NCBI RefSeq assembly: GCF_014650595.1
Contig: NZ_BMVG01000002.1
Location: 124,001-188,000 of the forward strand
Source of the DNA: Streptomyces alanosinicus
GTDB taxonomy: Bacteria > Actinomycetota > Actinomycetes > Streptomycetales > Streptomycetaceae
DNA length: 64,000 bases
Direction of reading: 5' to 3'
The position numbers were made by a program, and so were the translations under genes. Position 1 is the stretch's first letter. Each line of letters begins with the position of its first letter. The notes beneath the pieces are model-generated. The model ran no database searches, was not told the origin of the DNA, and worked only from the letters and a program-made list of their open reading frames with translations. Of the stretch, positions 1-8,552 are shown in pieces.

Positions 1-1060
1 GGACGCCCGACCAGGCGTAGGCGACCCGCAGACCCGCGAGGGACGGGAAGAAACGGCTGAGGATCTCGCGCAGGGCCTCGATGGTCGCCTCCTGGGTACG
101 GCCGTCGTTGTCCGTCCGCGACCCGAAGCGATAGGGCACCCCGCGGCCGCCGAGGGCGATCCGGCCGTCGGCGGTGCGCTGGGCGTACATATAGGCGTGG
201 GCCATGTCGCCGAGGGTCTCGCGGCCGTCCCAGCCGATCGTCGCCCACTGCTCCTCGGTCAGCGGCTCGGTGGCGATCATGGAGGAGTTCATCGGGAGCC
301 AGGTGCGCTTCTGGCCCTTCAGGGAGGCCGTGAAGCCCTCCGTGCAGCGCAGGACGTACGAGGCGCGCACCGTGCCGTACGGGGTGATCGCGTGCCGGGG
401 GCGGATCTCGGTCACCGGGGTCGACTCATGGATGGTGACACCGAGGGCCTCGACGGTGTCCGCGAGTCCCTTGACCAGTTTCACGGGGTGCAGCCGGGCG
501 CCGTGCGGGGTCCAGGCGGAGCCGACGGCGTCGGCGACGCGGATCCGCTCGGCGGTCTCCCGGGCGCCGTACAGTTCCCGGTCCTTCTCGCCGTAGGACA
601 GCTCATGCGCGTGGAAGGCCCTCAGGCGTGCCAGCTGGGCGGGTGTGGTGGCCACTTCGAGGACGCCGCCCTGGTGGATGTCGGCGTCGATGCCCTCGGC
701 CCCGGCGACCGCGATGACCTCGGCGACCGTGTCGTTCATGGCCTTCTGCAGCCGTACGGCGGCCTCGTGACCGCGCAGTTTCGCGTACCGGTCGCGGCCG
801 GCGATGCCGTTGTAGAGCCAGCCGCCGTTGCGGCCGGAGGCGCCGTAGCCGCAGAACTTCTGTTCGAGGACGATGATGCGCAGGAAGGGGGCGGCCTTCT
901 TCAGGTAGTACGCCGTCCACAGGCCGGTGTAGCCGCCGCCGACGATGACGACGTCGGCCGACGTGTCGCCGGGCAGTGGTTCCCGTACGGCCGGGAGGCC
1001 GTCGTCCGCGTACCAGTAGGAGATCCCGCCGTTGACGACACTGCTTGCCGAGCTGCTCAT
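1..1060 (-). CDS. FAD-dependent oxidoreductase (DAO family), 3' end beyond window
   Basis: The frame is open from the ATG at 1060 to the window edge, giving at least 353 residues, so the C-terminus is missing. The dinucleotide-binding motif VIVGGGYTG lies at residues 39-46, followed by a second conserved patch, GYGASGRNGGW, near residues 71-81. Both are typical of the DAO family (amino-acid and amine oxidases, including gamma-glutamylputrescine oxidase-like enzymes). The N-terminal SYWYADDG segment also fits that subgroup. It probably oxidises an amine or amino acid in the cytoplasm with bound FAD, but the substrate cannot be told from sequence. It starts 11 bases past the end of the rhomboid-like gene and may be co-transcribed with it. 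Confidence 0.88.
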   Translation of the reverse strand, partial: MSSSASSVVNGGISYWYADDGLPAVREPLPGDTSADVVIVGGGYTGLWTAYYLKKAAPFLRIIVLEQKFCGYGASGRNGGWLYNGIAGRDRYAKLRGHEAAVRLQKAMNDTVAEVIAVAGAEGIDADIHQGGVLEVATTPAQLARLRAFHAHELSYGEKDRELYGARETAERIRVADAVGSAWTPHGARLHPVKLVKGLADTVEALGVTIHESTPVTEIRPRHAITPYGTVRASYVLRCTEGFTASLKGQKRTWLPMNSSMIATEPLTEEQWATIGWDGRETLGDMAHAYMYAQRTADGRIALGGRGVPYRFGSRTDNDGRTQEATIEALREILSRFFPSLAGLRVAYAWSGV

Positions 1061-1070
1061 GGCCGGGACG

Positions 1071-1724
1071 CTAACCCCTCGGAGCGGCCAGTGTCTCCTT
1101 CGGATTCCATGCTTTTCCGCGGCCTCTGACCAGCGGATAACAGGAGAGGCCGACCAATACGGACAGGAAGTGGCCGAGGTCGGTGAAGGTCGGCCCCTCG
1201 GCCAGGGGCAGCCCGAAGAAGATCAGCACGGCCAGCAGATAGGGGTATCGCCAGGGGGCGGCGATCCGGTAGGTGAGGACGCCGATGACCCCGGCCAGTG
1301 CGTAACTGACCCCGATGTCAAGGGTGTTGACGGCGGAGCTGGAGGCCATGCCGTCGCGGATCGCCATCAGCAGCGCCAGCTCGCTGATCAGTGAGGCCAG
1401 GATGTGCGCGAGCGCGCAGACCGCGAGCCAGCGGGCCGTGCCGAGCCAGCGTTCGGCCGACGCGTGGAAGACGCTGTACAGCACCACATAGGGGAGCCAG
1501 TGGCCGCTGTCGATCCACATCGCGCTCGCGACGAGGACCCGTACGGGATTGTGCGACAGCTCGTGGATATTGGTCGACCGCTGGCGCAGGAAATGCTGCT
1601 CGAACGCCGGTGACATCTGGTGCATCGCGACGGTGGTGAGAAAGAGGACCGCCAGCCACACATATGTGCCGGGTGCGCTGCGGATGTACGCCCACACGCC
1701 GCCGAGGCCCCGGTTAATTCGCAT
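1071..1724 (-). CDS. Rhomboid-like integral membrane protein
   Basis: About 217 residues with several hydrophobic helices. Residues DIGVSYALAG carry a serine (about S140) in a G-x-S context, and GHFLSVLVG near residue 185 supplies a histidine followed by small residues, as in the last catalytic helix of rhomboid proteases. The dyad therefore looks present, although the actinobacterial rhomboid-like families are divergent and protease activity is unproven. A longer start at 1769 is possible. The ATG at 1724 is preferred because the protein then begins just before the first conserved hydrophobic region. It is divergent from the APH-type kinase gene, with almost no intergenic space. Confidence 0.75.
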   Translation of the reverse strand: MRINRGLGGVWAYIRSAPGTYVWLAVLFLTTVAMHQMSPAFEQHFLRQRSTNIHELSHNPVRVLVASAMWIDSGHWLPYVVLYSVFHASAERWLGTARWLAVCALAHILASLISELALLMAIRDGMASSSAVNTLDIGVSYALAGVIGVLTYRIAAPWRYPYLLAVLIFFGLPLAEGPTFTDLGHFLSVLVGLSCYPLVRGRGKAWNPKETLAAPRG

Positions 1725-1758
1725 GAGCCGATTCACGCACGCCAGTATCGTCCGGTGG

Positions 1759-2640
1759 GTGATCGACATCCCCGGTGATCTCGCGGAAGCACAGGAGACC
1801 TATAACGGAGCGGCGGGCCGGGCCTTCATCGCCGGGCTGCCGGATCTGGCGGCCGGCTTCCTGGATCGCTGGCGGCTGCGGATCGACGGCCCCTCCATGA
1901 ACGGTGTCAGCGCGCTGGTCGTGCCGGTGGTCCGCGCCGACGACAGCCCCGCCGTCCTCAAGCTCCAGCTGCCGGACGAGGAGACCGCGGGCGAGCCGGT
2001 CGCGCTGCGGACGTGGGCCGGGGACGGGGCCGTACGGCTGCTCGACCACGATCCGGCGACCGGCACGATGCTGCTGGAGCGGCTCGACGAGTCCCGGATG
2101 CTCTCCGCGGTCGAGGACACCCGCGCGGCCGTCCTGGTCATCGCAGGGCTGCTGGCCCGGTTGACGTCCTTCCCGGCGCCGCCGCAGCTGCGCCGGCTCG
2201 GTGACATCGCCGAGGCCATGTTGGAGCAGACGCCCTGGGCTCTGGAACGCATCCCCGATCCGGCCGTGCGCCGCCTGGTCGCGGACTGCGCGGCCGCCCT
2301 GCGCGAGGTCGCCGCCGAGCCGGGGGACCGGCTGCTGCACTGGGATCTGCACTTCGAGAACGTCCTCGCCGCCGGCCGCGCCGAGTGGCTCGCCATCGAT
2401 CCCAAGCCGCTGGCCGGGGACCCCGGGTTCGAGCTGTGGCCCGCGCTGGACAACCGGTTCGAGGCGGCCGAGGTGCGCCGGCGCTTCGACGCGATGACGG
2501 AGGTCCTCGGCCTGGACCGGGAGCGGGCCCGCGCCTGGACACTGGGCCGGTTCCTGCAGAACGCCCTGTGGGACCTGGAGGACGGCCGGCCGCCGGAGGA
2601 ACGCCGGCTGGAGATCGCCCGCCGGCTCCGCGACGCATGA
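1759..2640 (+). CDS. Aminoglycoside/hydroxyurea phosphotransferase-like kinase (APH(6) type)
   Basis: About 293 residues with the kinase-like catalytic segment HWDLHFENVL, followed by AIDPKPLAGDPGFEL. This matches the Brenner-type catalytic loop and metal-binding Asp of the APH(6)/hydroxyurea kinase family. Such enzymes phosphorylate streptomycin-like compounds or other small molecules with ATP. In Streptomyces many chromosomal copies have no known substrate, so resistance is only a possibility. The GTG at 1759 is chosen because the protein then begins VIDIP, like its relatives. An in-frame ATG at 1723 overlaps the start codon of the divergent rhomboid-like gene and has no clear ribosome site. 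Confidence 0.82.
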   Translation: MIDIPGDLAEAQETYNGAAGRAFIAGLPDLAAGFLDRWRLRIDGPSMNGVSALVVPVVRADDSPAVLKLQLPDEETAGEPVALRTWAGDGAVRLLDHDPATGTMLLERLDESRMLSAVEDTRAAVLVIAGLLARLTSFPAPPQLRRLGDIAEAMLEQTPWALERIPDPAVRRLVADCAAALREVAAEPGDRLLHWDLHFENVLAAGRAEWLAIDPKPLAGDPGFELWPALDNRFEAAEVRRRFDAMTEVLGLDRERARAWTLGRFLQNALWDLEDGRPPEERRLEIARRLRDA

Positions 2641-2702
2641 AGAAGCCCAGGCCGGAGCGGCCAGGGATGTCGCGCCGCGGTGCGTCCGGTTAGCCTCCCG
2701 GC

Positions 2703-3182
2703 ATGATTCGTGCCGCCTGTCCCGAAGACGTCCCCGTCATCCATGCCCTGATCCGCGAGCTGGCCGAGTACGAGAAGGCGCCCGAGGAGGCGCGGGCGAG
2801 CGAGGCGCAGCTCCGGGAGGCGCTGTTCGGCGAGCGGCCGGCGGCCTTCGCGCACATGGCGGTGGACGACGACAGCGGTGAGCCGGCCGGGTTCGCGCTG
2901 TGGTTCCTGAACTTCTCCACGTGGCGCGGCGTGCACGGCATCTATCTGGAGGACCTGTACGTCCGCCCGAGCGCACGGGGCGGCGGCCACGGGCGCGCCC
3001 TGCTGACGGAACTGGCGCGGATCTGCGTCCAGCGCGGGTACGAGCGGCTGGAGTGGTCGGTACTGGACTGGAACCAGCCCGCCATCGGCTTCTACGAGGC
3101 GCTCGGGGCGCGGCCGCAGGACGAGTGGACGGTGTACCGGCTCACGGACAGGGCGCTGGCCGCGCTGGGGTCGGGTCACTGA
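2703..3182 (+). CDS. GNAT family N-acetyltransferase
   Basis: A 159-residue single-domain protein of normal GNAT length. The segment LYVRPSARGGGHGRALL, at about residues 85-101, is the acetyl-CoA pyrophosphate-binding motif A (R/Q-x-x-G-x-G/A). A C-terminal WNQPAIGFYEALGA matches motif B. The subgroup resembles diamine (spermine/spermidine-like) acetyltransferases, as the start IRAACPEDVPVIHALIRELAEYE suggests; the true substrate is unknown. It stands alone 62 bases after the kinase gene and ends head-to-head with the amine-oxidase-like gene. Confidence 0.85.
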   Translation: MIRAACPEDVPVIHALIRELAEYEKAPEEARASEAQLREALFGERPAAFAHMAVDDDSGEPAGFALWFLNFSTWRGVHGIYLEDLYVRPSARGGGHGRALLTELARICVQRGYERLEWSVLDWNQPAIGFYEALGARPQDEWTVYRLTDRALAALGSGH

Positions 3183-3207
3183 TTCCGTAGCGCCGGGGCC
3201 GGGCGCG

Positions 3208-4365
3208 TCATGGCTTTTGTGCCACCGCGGGCCGGCCGAGGATCAGGGACACCGCGGTGACCGCGCTGTTGAAGGACACCTCGGACAGCACGCCCGGCGC
3301 CGCCACCGAGTCGCCCACGAGGTACACCCCGTCGCCCCGGTCCACCGCGGGCCGGTCCCGCCATCTGCTGCCGGGCAGGTCCACGGCGCCGGTACGGCCG
3401 TCCGCCAGGGCCTCCCGACGCCAGGTCAGCCGCTGCCGCCAGCCGGGAAAGCCCAGGTCGAGCAGTTCCTCGGCGCGGGCCAGGCCGTCGGCGCGGGTCT
3501 CCTGCGGCCCGATCGGGAGATGGGCCTGGATCAGCTGCTCCCCGGCCGGCGCGAGGGACCGGTCGGGCGCGGTGCACCGCTCGAACCAGCCGGCCGCGTC
3601 GAGGTCGGAGAGGATGAAGGGATCGCCGCGCCGGGTCCGTACGGCGAGGTCGAGCAGGACGGTACGGCCGCTCGGCCAGGTCAGCGAGTCGTCGCCGAGC
3701 AGCCGCCGGGCGGCGGACAGCGAGGTGGCGACGACCACGGGGCTGCCGGTGGGCAGCTCGGTGACGCGGGACCGCGTCTCGACGCGTACGCCCAGATTCC
3801 AGGCCCGTGCGGTCATCCGCTCGATCAGCGGACCCCAGCCGCCGACCGGGTAGTGCGCCTCCGGCGGCAGTTTGGTGGCCCGGCGCAGCCGCTCCTGCAC
3901 GAACGCGGCGGACAGGGCGCCCGGGTCGTGGTGGAAGAGGGCGACGGCCGCGTAGTTCGCCGCGGCGCGGGCGCCTTCCCCGCCTGCGACCGCGGTCGCC
4001 CAGCCGAGGAAGTCGGCGTCGACGGGGGCCCGGCGGACACTGGTGCCCAGCAGTTTCAGCATCCCGAGGGGCGGGACGCGGCGCAGGGCGCCGTGGTGCC
4101 TCAGCCTCAGCCGTGCTGCGTCCAGGGGCGGGATCGGGGCGAGCGGGCCGATGAGGCCGCGCTGTTTCAGCCAGGTCCAGTGTGGGCCGCCGTTGTAGAG
4201 GGCGTGCGGGCCCTCGTTGGTGCGGTACGGCCCCTCGGCGGTGCGGGCGCGGCCGCCCAGGGTGTGGTGGGCCTCGTGCAGGGTGACCTGGGCGCCTGCC
4301 TCGGCGGCGGTGATCGCGGCGATGAGTCCGGCGAAACCGCCGCCGATGACGGTGATCTGCTGCAT
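3208..4365 (-). CDS. NAD(P)/FAD-dependent amine oxidase/phytoene desaturase-like oxidoreductase
   Basis: About 385 residues. The N-terminal ITVIGGGFAGLIAAITAAEAG is an FAD-binding Rossmann motif, followed by LGGRARTAEGP at about residues 36-46, the second conserved block of the flavin amine oxidase/carotenoid desaturase superfamily. The C-terminal GVYLVGDSVAAPGVLSE matches the FAD-binding closing motif. The ATG at 4365 is supported by an upstream GGGAGAG ribosome site and by the dinucleotide fold starting at residue 3. The substrate is not identifiable, and no carotenoid genes lie nearby. It is divergent from the pentapeptide gene, with a 161-base shared promoter region. Confidence 0.85.
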   Translation of the reverse strand: MQQITVIGGGFAGLIAAITAAEAGAQVTLHEAHHTLGGRARTAEGPYRTNEGPHALYNGGPHWTWLKQRGLIGPLAPIPPLDAARLRLRHHGALRRVPPLGMLKLLGTSVRRAPVDADFLGWATAVAGGEGARAAANYAAVALFHHDPGALSAAFVQERLRRATKLPPEAHYPVGGWGPLIERMTARAWNLGVRVETRSRVTELPTGSPVVVATSLSAARRLLGDDSLTWPSGRTVLLDLAVRTRRGDPFILSDLDAAGWFERCTAPDRSLAPAGEQLIQAHLPIGPQETRADGLARAEELLDLGFPGWRQRLTWRREALADGRTGAVDLPGSRWRDRPAVDRGDGVYLVGDSVAAPGVLSEVSFNSAVTAVSLILGRPAVAQKP

Positions 4366-4526
4366 GGTGTGGGCTCTCCCTCGGCTCGGAGGCGATGGAC
4401 GCGTGTGCGGCAACGCCTGGTCGTGATGACGACGGCGAAGGGGCGCCGGAATGTGACACCGTCCGCGTTTTTGCAGGTCAGCCGCAGGTCAGCCGGATTG
4501 TCAGTGGCGGGGTGCAGCATGGGGGC

Positions 4527-5216
4527 ATGGCGAGGAGAGTGACGGGCGACCGGCCTGCGGGCCGGGCGGAGACGAAGGGTGCGCGACGGCCGGAGCTGCG
4601 GCTGCCGCCGCTTCAGCCGTGGACCGAGGGGGAGTTGCAGCCGGACGGGGACTATGACGGACTGGAGTTCCGGGACACCGACCTGACCGGGCAGGACGGC
4701 GTGGGCGCCCGGTTCATGGACTGCGCGCTGACCGGCTGCGCGGTGGGCGGGACGGCACTGGGCAGAGCCAGGGTGCTGGACTCGGTCCTGACCGGGCTGC
4801 GCGGGGTGGGGACACATCTGGCCGAGTCCACGTTCCGGGACGTCGAGCTGATCGACGCCCGGCTGGGCGGCACGCAGTTGCACGGTGCCGTCCTGGAGCG
4901 GGTCGTGATCCGCGGCGGCAAGATCGACTATCTGAATCTCCGCGAGGCCCGCCTCAAGGACGTCGTGTTCGAGGGCTGTGTCCTGGTCGAGCCGGACTTC
5001 GCGGGCGCGCGCCTGGAGCGGGTGGAGTTCGTCGACTGCGCGCTGCGCGAGGCCGACTTCGGCAGCGCGACACTGAAGGACGTGGACCTGCGGGGGGCCG
5101 CCCCGCTGGAGATCGTGCGGGGCCTGGACCGCCTGTCGGGCGCGGTGATCAGCACCGGACAACTGCTCGATCTGGCACCGGCGCTGGCGGCGGAACTGGG
5201 GATCCGGGTGGAGTAG
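4527..5216 (+). CDS. Pentapeptide repeat protein
   Basis: About 229 residues. From roughly residue 45 to 190 the chain follows the A(D/N)LxX pentapeptide pattern, for example FRDTDLTGQD, VLDSVLTGL, FRDVELIDARLGG, LREARLKDVVFEG and LREADFGSATLKDVDL. This pattern folds into a right-handed quadrilateral beta-helix. Such proteins may mimic DNA and protect gyrase, or act as scaffolds; no gyrase-protection motif can be recognised here. The ATG at 4527 is preceded by GGGGGC. The gene ends at a tandem repeat array shared with the convergent gene downstream. Confidence 0.85.
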   Translation: MARRVTGDRPAGRAETKGARRPELRLPPLQPWTEGELQPDGDYDGLEFRDTDLTGQDGVGARFMDCALTGCAVGGTALGRARVLDSVLTGLRGVGTHLAESTFRDVELIDARLGGTQLHGAVLERVVIRGGKIDYLNLREARLKDVVFEGCVLVEPDFAGARLERVEFVDCALREADFGSATLKDVDLRGAAPLEIVRGLDRLSGAVISTGQLLDLAPALAAELGIRVE

Positions 5217-5220
5217 GCCC

Positions 5221-5310
5221 TACGGCGGCGGGCCCTGGGGCAGTAGGTCATAGGGCAGTGGACCCTGGGGCAGTCGGTCCTACGGCAGTGGGTCCTATGG
5301 CAGCCGGGGG
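5221..5310. repeat. Degenerate 15-bp tandem array between convergent genes
   Basis: Six successive 15-base units approximate TACGGCAGTGGGTCC, with register at 5221, 5236, 5251, 5266, 5281 and 5296. The array begins 5 bases after the pentapeptide stop codon and runs into the last codons of the convergent gene, whose stop is at 5295-5297. No perfect hairpin terminator is visible in the gap. Confidence 0.85.
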
Positions 5311-5795
5311 AAGCGGGCCTGCAGCGTCCAGACGGCCGGGTTCTCGGCGAGGTCGTCATGGAGGTCGGTGAGGTCCTCGATCAGATCGTGCAGGAAGTCG
5401 CGCGCCTCGCGGCGCAGTTCGGCGTGCGAGAAGGACAGCGGGGACTCCTCGGCCGGCAGCCAGTCGGCGGTGATGTCGACCCAGCCGAAGCGGCGCTCGA
5501 AGAGCATCCGGTCGGTGGACTCGGTGAAGTCCAGTTCCGCCCGCTGCGGCCGGGCGGCTCGGGAGCCCATCGGATCCCGGTCCAGCCGCTCCACGATGTC
5601 GCACAGCGCCCAGGCGAAGTCCAGCACCGGCACCCATCCCCAGGCTGTGGACAGCTCCCGGTCCGTCTTGGTGTCCGCGAGATAGACGTCACCGCAGAAC
5701 AGATCGTGGCGCAGCGCGTGGACGTCCGCGCGGCGGTAGTCGGTCTGCGGCGGGTCCGGGAACCGGTTGGAGAGGGCGTAGCCGATGTCGAGCAC
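5295..5795 (-). CDS. Conserved hypothetical protein
   Basis: About 166 residues, soluble, acidic and rich in W, D and L (for example AWGWVPVLDFAWALCDIVERLDRDP). No signal peptide, membrane segment or recognised catalytic motif is visible. The GTG at 5795 (VLDIGYALSNRFPDPP) is chosen because the upstream extension is rich in Arg and Cys and looks non-coding; an ATG at 5834 is the alternative. The gene diverges from the M1 peptidase with only about 50 bases between starts. I do not recognise the family. Confidence 0.65.
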   Translation of the reverse strand: MLDIGYALSNRFPDPPQTDYRRADVHALRHDLFCGDVYLADTKTDRELSTAWGWVPVLDFAWALCDIVERLDRDPMGSRAARPQRAELDFTESTDRMLFERRFGWVDITADWLPAEESPLSFSHAELRREARDFLHDLIEDLTDLHDDLAENPAVWTLQARFPRLP

Positions 5796-5848
5796 GCAAG
5801 AGATGGTGTCACGCCGCCGGGCGCACCCCTGCACATAAGATCACTGAC

Positions 5849-7243
5849 ATGTCCAGATCCGTACGCCTTGTCCCGGCTGCCGCTGCCCTGCTCGCCCTGA
5901 CCCTCACGGCCACCGCGTGCAAGGGCGGTGTCCATGGCACCCCGGGCGGCTCCGGCGTACGCGACCCGTACTTCCCCAAGGCCGGCAATGGCGGCTATGA
6001 CGTCGGGCACTACGACCTCACCCTCGACTACACCCCGGCCGGCCGCCGTCTCACCGGCACGGCCGTGATCACCGCCCGCGCCACCCAGGATCTGTCCGCC
6101 TTCAACCTCGACCTGGCCGGGCTGGACGTCGACTCGGTCACCGTGGAGGGCAAGAAGGCTCTTTTCAGCCGGGCCGGCCAGGAACTCACCGTCCGCCCTC
6201 ACGACGATCTGAGCAAGGGCGAGACCTTCCGGACCACCGTCCGCTACTCGGGCAGACCGCGCACCCTCACCGACCCCGACGGCTCCGAGGAGGGCTGGGT
6301 GCCCACCGGCGACGGCGCCCTCGGCCTCGGCGAACCCGTCGGTTCCATGGCCTGGTTCCCCGGCAACAACCACCCCTCGGACAAGGCGACGTACGACCTC
6401 AGGGTCACCGTCCCCAAGGGCCTTGCGGCCGTCTCCAACGGCGAGTTGGCGGGGCAGACCACCAAGGGCGGCCGTACGACCTTCCACTGGCACACCGCCG
6501 AGCCCATGGCGACCTACCTCGCCACCGTCGCGATAGGCCACTACGACATCGCCCGCAGCACCGGCCCGCACGGGCTGCCGATCCTCACCGCCGTCGACTC
6601 CGGCCAGGCGGAGGACAGCAAGGACGTGCTCAAGGAGATCCCCGGCATCATCGACTGGGAGGAGATCAACTTCGGGCCGTACCCCTTCTCCTCCACGGGG
6701 GCTATCGTCACCCCGCCGAGCGACGCCGGCTACGCCCTGGAGACCCAGAACCGGCCCGTCTTCCCCGCCGACCAGTTCGACACCGAGACGGTCGTGCACG
6801 AACTCGCCCACCAGTGGTACGGCGACTCGGTCACCCCCAAGTCCTGGCAGGACATGTGGCTCAACGAGGGCTTCGCCACCTACGCGGAGTGGCTGTACCG
6901 GGAGGACCACGGCGGCAAGAGCGCCCAGCAGACCTTCATGGACGAGTACAACAGTGACGACGAGGCCATCTGGGCCTTCCCGCCGGCGAAACCGTCGAGT
7001 GCCGCCCATATCTCCGACAGCCCCGTCTACCAGCGCGGCGCGATGATCCTGCAGAAGATCCGGCAGAAGGTCGGCGACGACACCTTCTACGACATCATCC
7101 AGGGCTGGGCCGCCGCCCGCCGCCACGGCAGCGCGAACACCGCCGACTTCACCGCGTTCGTGGAGAAGAAGGCCCCGGACCACGACTTCACCGAGATCTG
7201 GAAGGACTGGCTGTACGGCGACGGAAAGCCGGCCCACCCGTGA
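5849..7243 (+). CDS. Secreted M1-family metallopeptidase lipoprotein
   Basis: 464 residues. A type II signal peptide ends in the lipobox LTATAC, so the protein is likely lipid-anchored outside the membrane. The zinc site is complete: HELAH at residues 317-321 and the third ligand, Glu340, in NEGFATYAEW. A GxMEN-like exopeptidase region precedes it (YALETQNRP). This is the aminopeptidase N fold, but much shorter than PepN (about 850 residues), so the large C-terminal helical domain is lost, as in other secreted actinobacterial M1 peptidases. It is expected to release N-terminal residues from peptides in the medium. Confidence 0.92.
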   Translation: MSRSVRLVPAAAALLALTLTATACKGGVHGTPGGSGVRDPYFPKAGNGGYDVGHYDLTLDYTPAGRRLTGTAVITARATQDLSAFNLDLAGLDVDSVTVEGKKALFSRAGQELTVRPHDDLSKGETFRTTVRYSGRPRTLTDPDGSEEGWVPTGDGALGLGEPVGSMAWFPGNNHPSDKATYDLRVTVPKGLAAVSNGELAGQTTKGGRTTFHWHTAEPMATYLATVAIGHYDIARSTGPHGLPILTAVDSGQAEDSKDVLKEIPGIIDWEEINFGPYPFSSTGAIVTPPSDAGYALETQNRPVFPADQFDTETVVHELAHQWYGDSVTPKSWQDMWLNEGFATYAEWLYREDHGGKSAQQTFMDEYNSDDEAIWAFPPAKPSSAAHISDSPVYQRGAMILQKIRQKVGDDTFYDIIQGWAAARRHGSANTADFTAFVEKKAPDHDFTEIWKDWLYGDGKPAHP

Positions 7244-7257
7244 CCCGGGCGGGCGGA

Positions 7258-7279
7258 GCGCCCGGCCGGAGCCGGGCGC
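7258..7279. terminator. Bidirectional hairpin between peptidase and terD
   Basis: GCGCCCGGC, a CGGA loop and GCCGGGCGC form a perfect 9-bp stem in the gap between two convergent genes. There is no T-run, which is usual for Streptomyces. Confidence 0.65.
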
Positions 7280-7298
7280 ACCGCGGGTCGAGCGTGTG

Positions 7299-7874
7299 TC
7301 AGACGTTCACACCGAAGTCCTGGGCGATGCCGACCAGGCCCGAGGCGTACCCCTGGCCGACCGCGCGGAACTTCCACTCCGCGCCGTTGCGGTACAGCTC
7401 GCCGAAGACCATGGCCGTCTCGGTGGCGGCGTCCTCCGACAGGTCGTAGCGGGCGATCTCGGCGCCGCCGGCCTGGTTGATGATGCGGATGTAGGCGTTG
7501 CGGACCTGGCCGAAGTTCTGGCTGCGGTTCTCGGCGTCGTAGATGGACACCGGGAAGACGACCTTGTCGATGTCGGCCGGGAGCGCGGCCAGGTTGACGT
7601 TGATCGACTCGTCGTCGCCCTCGCCCTGGCCGGTGGTGTTGTCACCGGTGTGGACGATGGAGTTGTCCGGGGTCTGCTTGTTGTTGAAGAAGACGAAGTG
7701 CGCGTCCGAGTAGACCTTGCCCTGCGTGTTCACCGCGATGGCGGAGGCGTCCAGGTCGAAGTCCGTGCCGGTCGTGGTGCGGACGTCCCAGCCGAGGCCC
7801 ACGGTGACGGCGGTCAGGCCCGGAGCCTCCTTGGTCAGCGAGACGTTGCCACCCTTGGAGAGGCTTACAGCCAT
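7299..7874 (-). CDS. terD: TerD family calcium-binding stress protein
   Basis: 191 residues, the standard TerD length, matching the family throughout: MAVSLSKGGNVSLTKEAPGL at the start, then GLGWDVR, FDLDASA, FFNNKQTPD and DDESINVNLAALP. The acidic clusters DFDLDAS and GDDESI are the Ca2+-binding sites. TerD proteins are cytoplasmic and linked to tellurite, phage and envelope-stress tolerance, and in Streptomyces to calcium signalling and development. The ATG at 7874 follows a clear GGAAGGGA ribosome site. No other ter genes are adjacent. Confidence 0.96.
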   Translation of the reverse strand: MAVSLSKGGNVSLTKEAPGLTAVTVGLGWDVRTTTGTDFDLDASAIAVNTQGKVYSDAHFVFFNNKQTPDNSIVHTGDNTTGQGEGDDESINVNLAALPADIDKVVFPVSIYDAENRSQNFGQVRNAYIRIINQAGGAEIARYDLSEDAATETAMVFGELYRNGAEWKFRAVGQGYASGLVGIAQDFGVNV

Positions 7875-8039
7875 GTTGGGAGTCCCTTCCTTTGAATTTC
7901 TGTGTAGCCGTGCCGAAGAAGCTACCGTCACCCCGAAGAACGTCGAGCGGGGTCCCGGTGGTTCCGGATGCCTTTACCTTTTTTACTGAGGGCGAAAACC
8001 GGGTGACGTGAGGCGGCCCGTGCCGGGAACATGGGAGGC

Positions 8040-8468
8040 ATGTCCGGGCCCTATCTCATCCGCGGCTCGGTCTCCCTCCCGGAGGCCGAGCTGATGTGGC
8101 GTTTCTCCAGGTCCTCCGGGCCCGGCGGGCAGCATGTCAACACCAGCGACTCGCAGGTGGAGCTGCGCTTCGACCTCGCCCGCACCGAGGCGCTGCCTCC
8201 GGTGTGGAAGGAGCGGGCGCTGCAGCGGCTCGCGGGCCGGCTCGTCGACGGCGTGCTGTCCGTACGGGCCTCCGAGCACCGCTCCCAGTGGCGCAACCGC
8301 GAGAGCGCCGCCGTACGCCTCGCCGCCCTCCTCGCGGAGGCCTGCGCGCCCCCGCCGAAGCCGCGCCGGCCCACCCGGATCCCGCGCGGCATCAACGAAC
8401 GCCGGCTGCGCGAGAAGAAGCAGCGGTCGGACACCAAGCGGGGCCGCTCCGGCCGGGACTGGGGATGA
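8040..8468 (+). CDS. arfB: Alternative ribosome-rescue factor ArfB (YaeJ-type peptidyl-tRNA hydrolase)
   Basis: About 142 residues with the release-factor catalytic tripeptide in SSGPGGQHVN (GGQ at residues 29-31) and a basic C-terminal tail (GINERRLREKKQRSDTKRGR) that fits ArfB entry into an empty mRNA channel. It hydrolyses peptidyl-tRNA on ribosomes stalled without a stop codon. The ATG at 8040 gives the family start MSGPYLIRGS. An ATG at 8031 is also possible, because GGGAGG lies very close to 8040. It is monocistronic, followed after a short gap by the sigJ promoter. Confidence 0.93.
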   Translation: MSGPYLIRGSVSLPEAELMWRFSRSSGPGGQHVNTSDSQVELRFDLARTEALPPVWKERALQRLAGRLVDGVLSVRASEHRSQWRNRESAAVRLAALLAEACAPPPKPRRPTRIPRGINERRLREKKQRSDTKRGRSGRDWG

Positions 8469-8479
8469 GCCGGAGGGTC

Positions 8480-8506
8480 CGTCACATATCCGGCCCGTGA
8501 TCCGTC
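8480..8506 (+). promoter_or_regulatory. Candidate ECF41-type promoter of sigJ
   Basis: CGTCACA at 8480-8486 and CGTC at 8503-8506 are separated by 16 bases. This is one mismatch from the ECF41 consensus as I remember it (TGTCACA, about 16 bases, CGTC). It lies 47 bases upstream of the sigJ ATG, the expected place for an autoregulated promoter. Confidence 0.6.
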
Positions 8507-8552
8507 AGTGGGGTACACGTCCAGTGAGGCGACGGAGAGACCGGAGACCCCG

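Noticed and set aside
5381..7237. Open frame of about 620 codons on the - strand
   Set aside because: It is antisense to the M1 peptidase gene, whose zinc motif and lipobox are clear.
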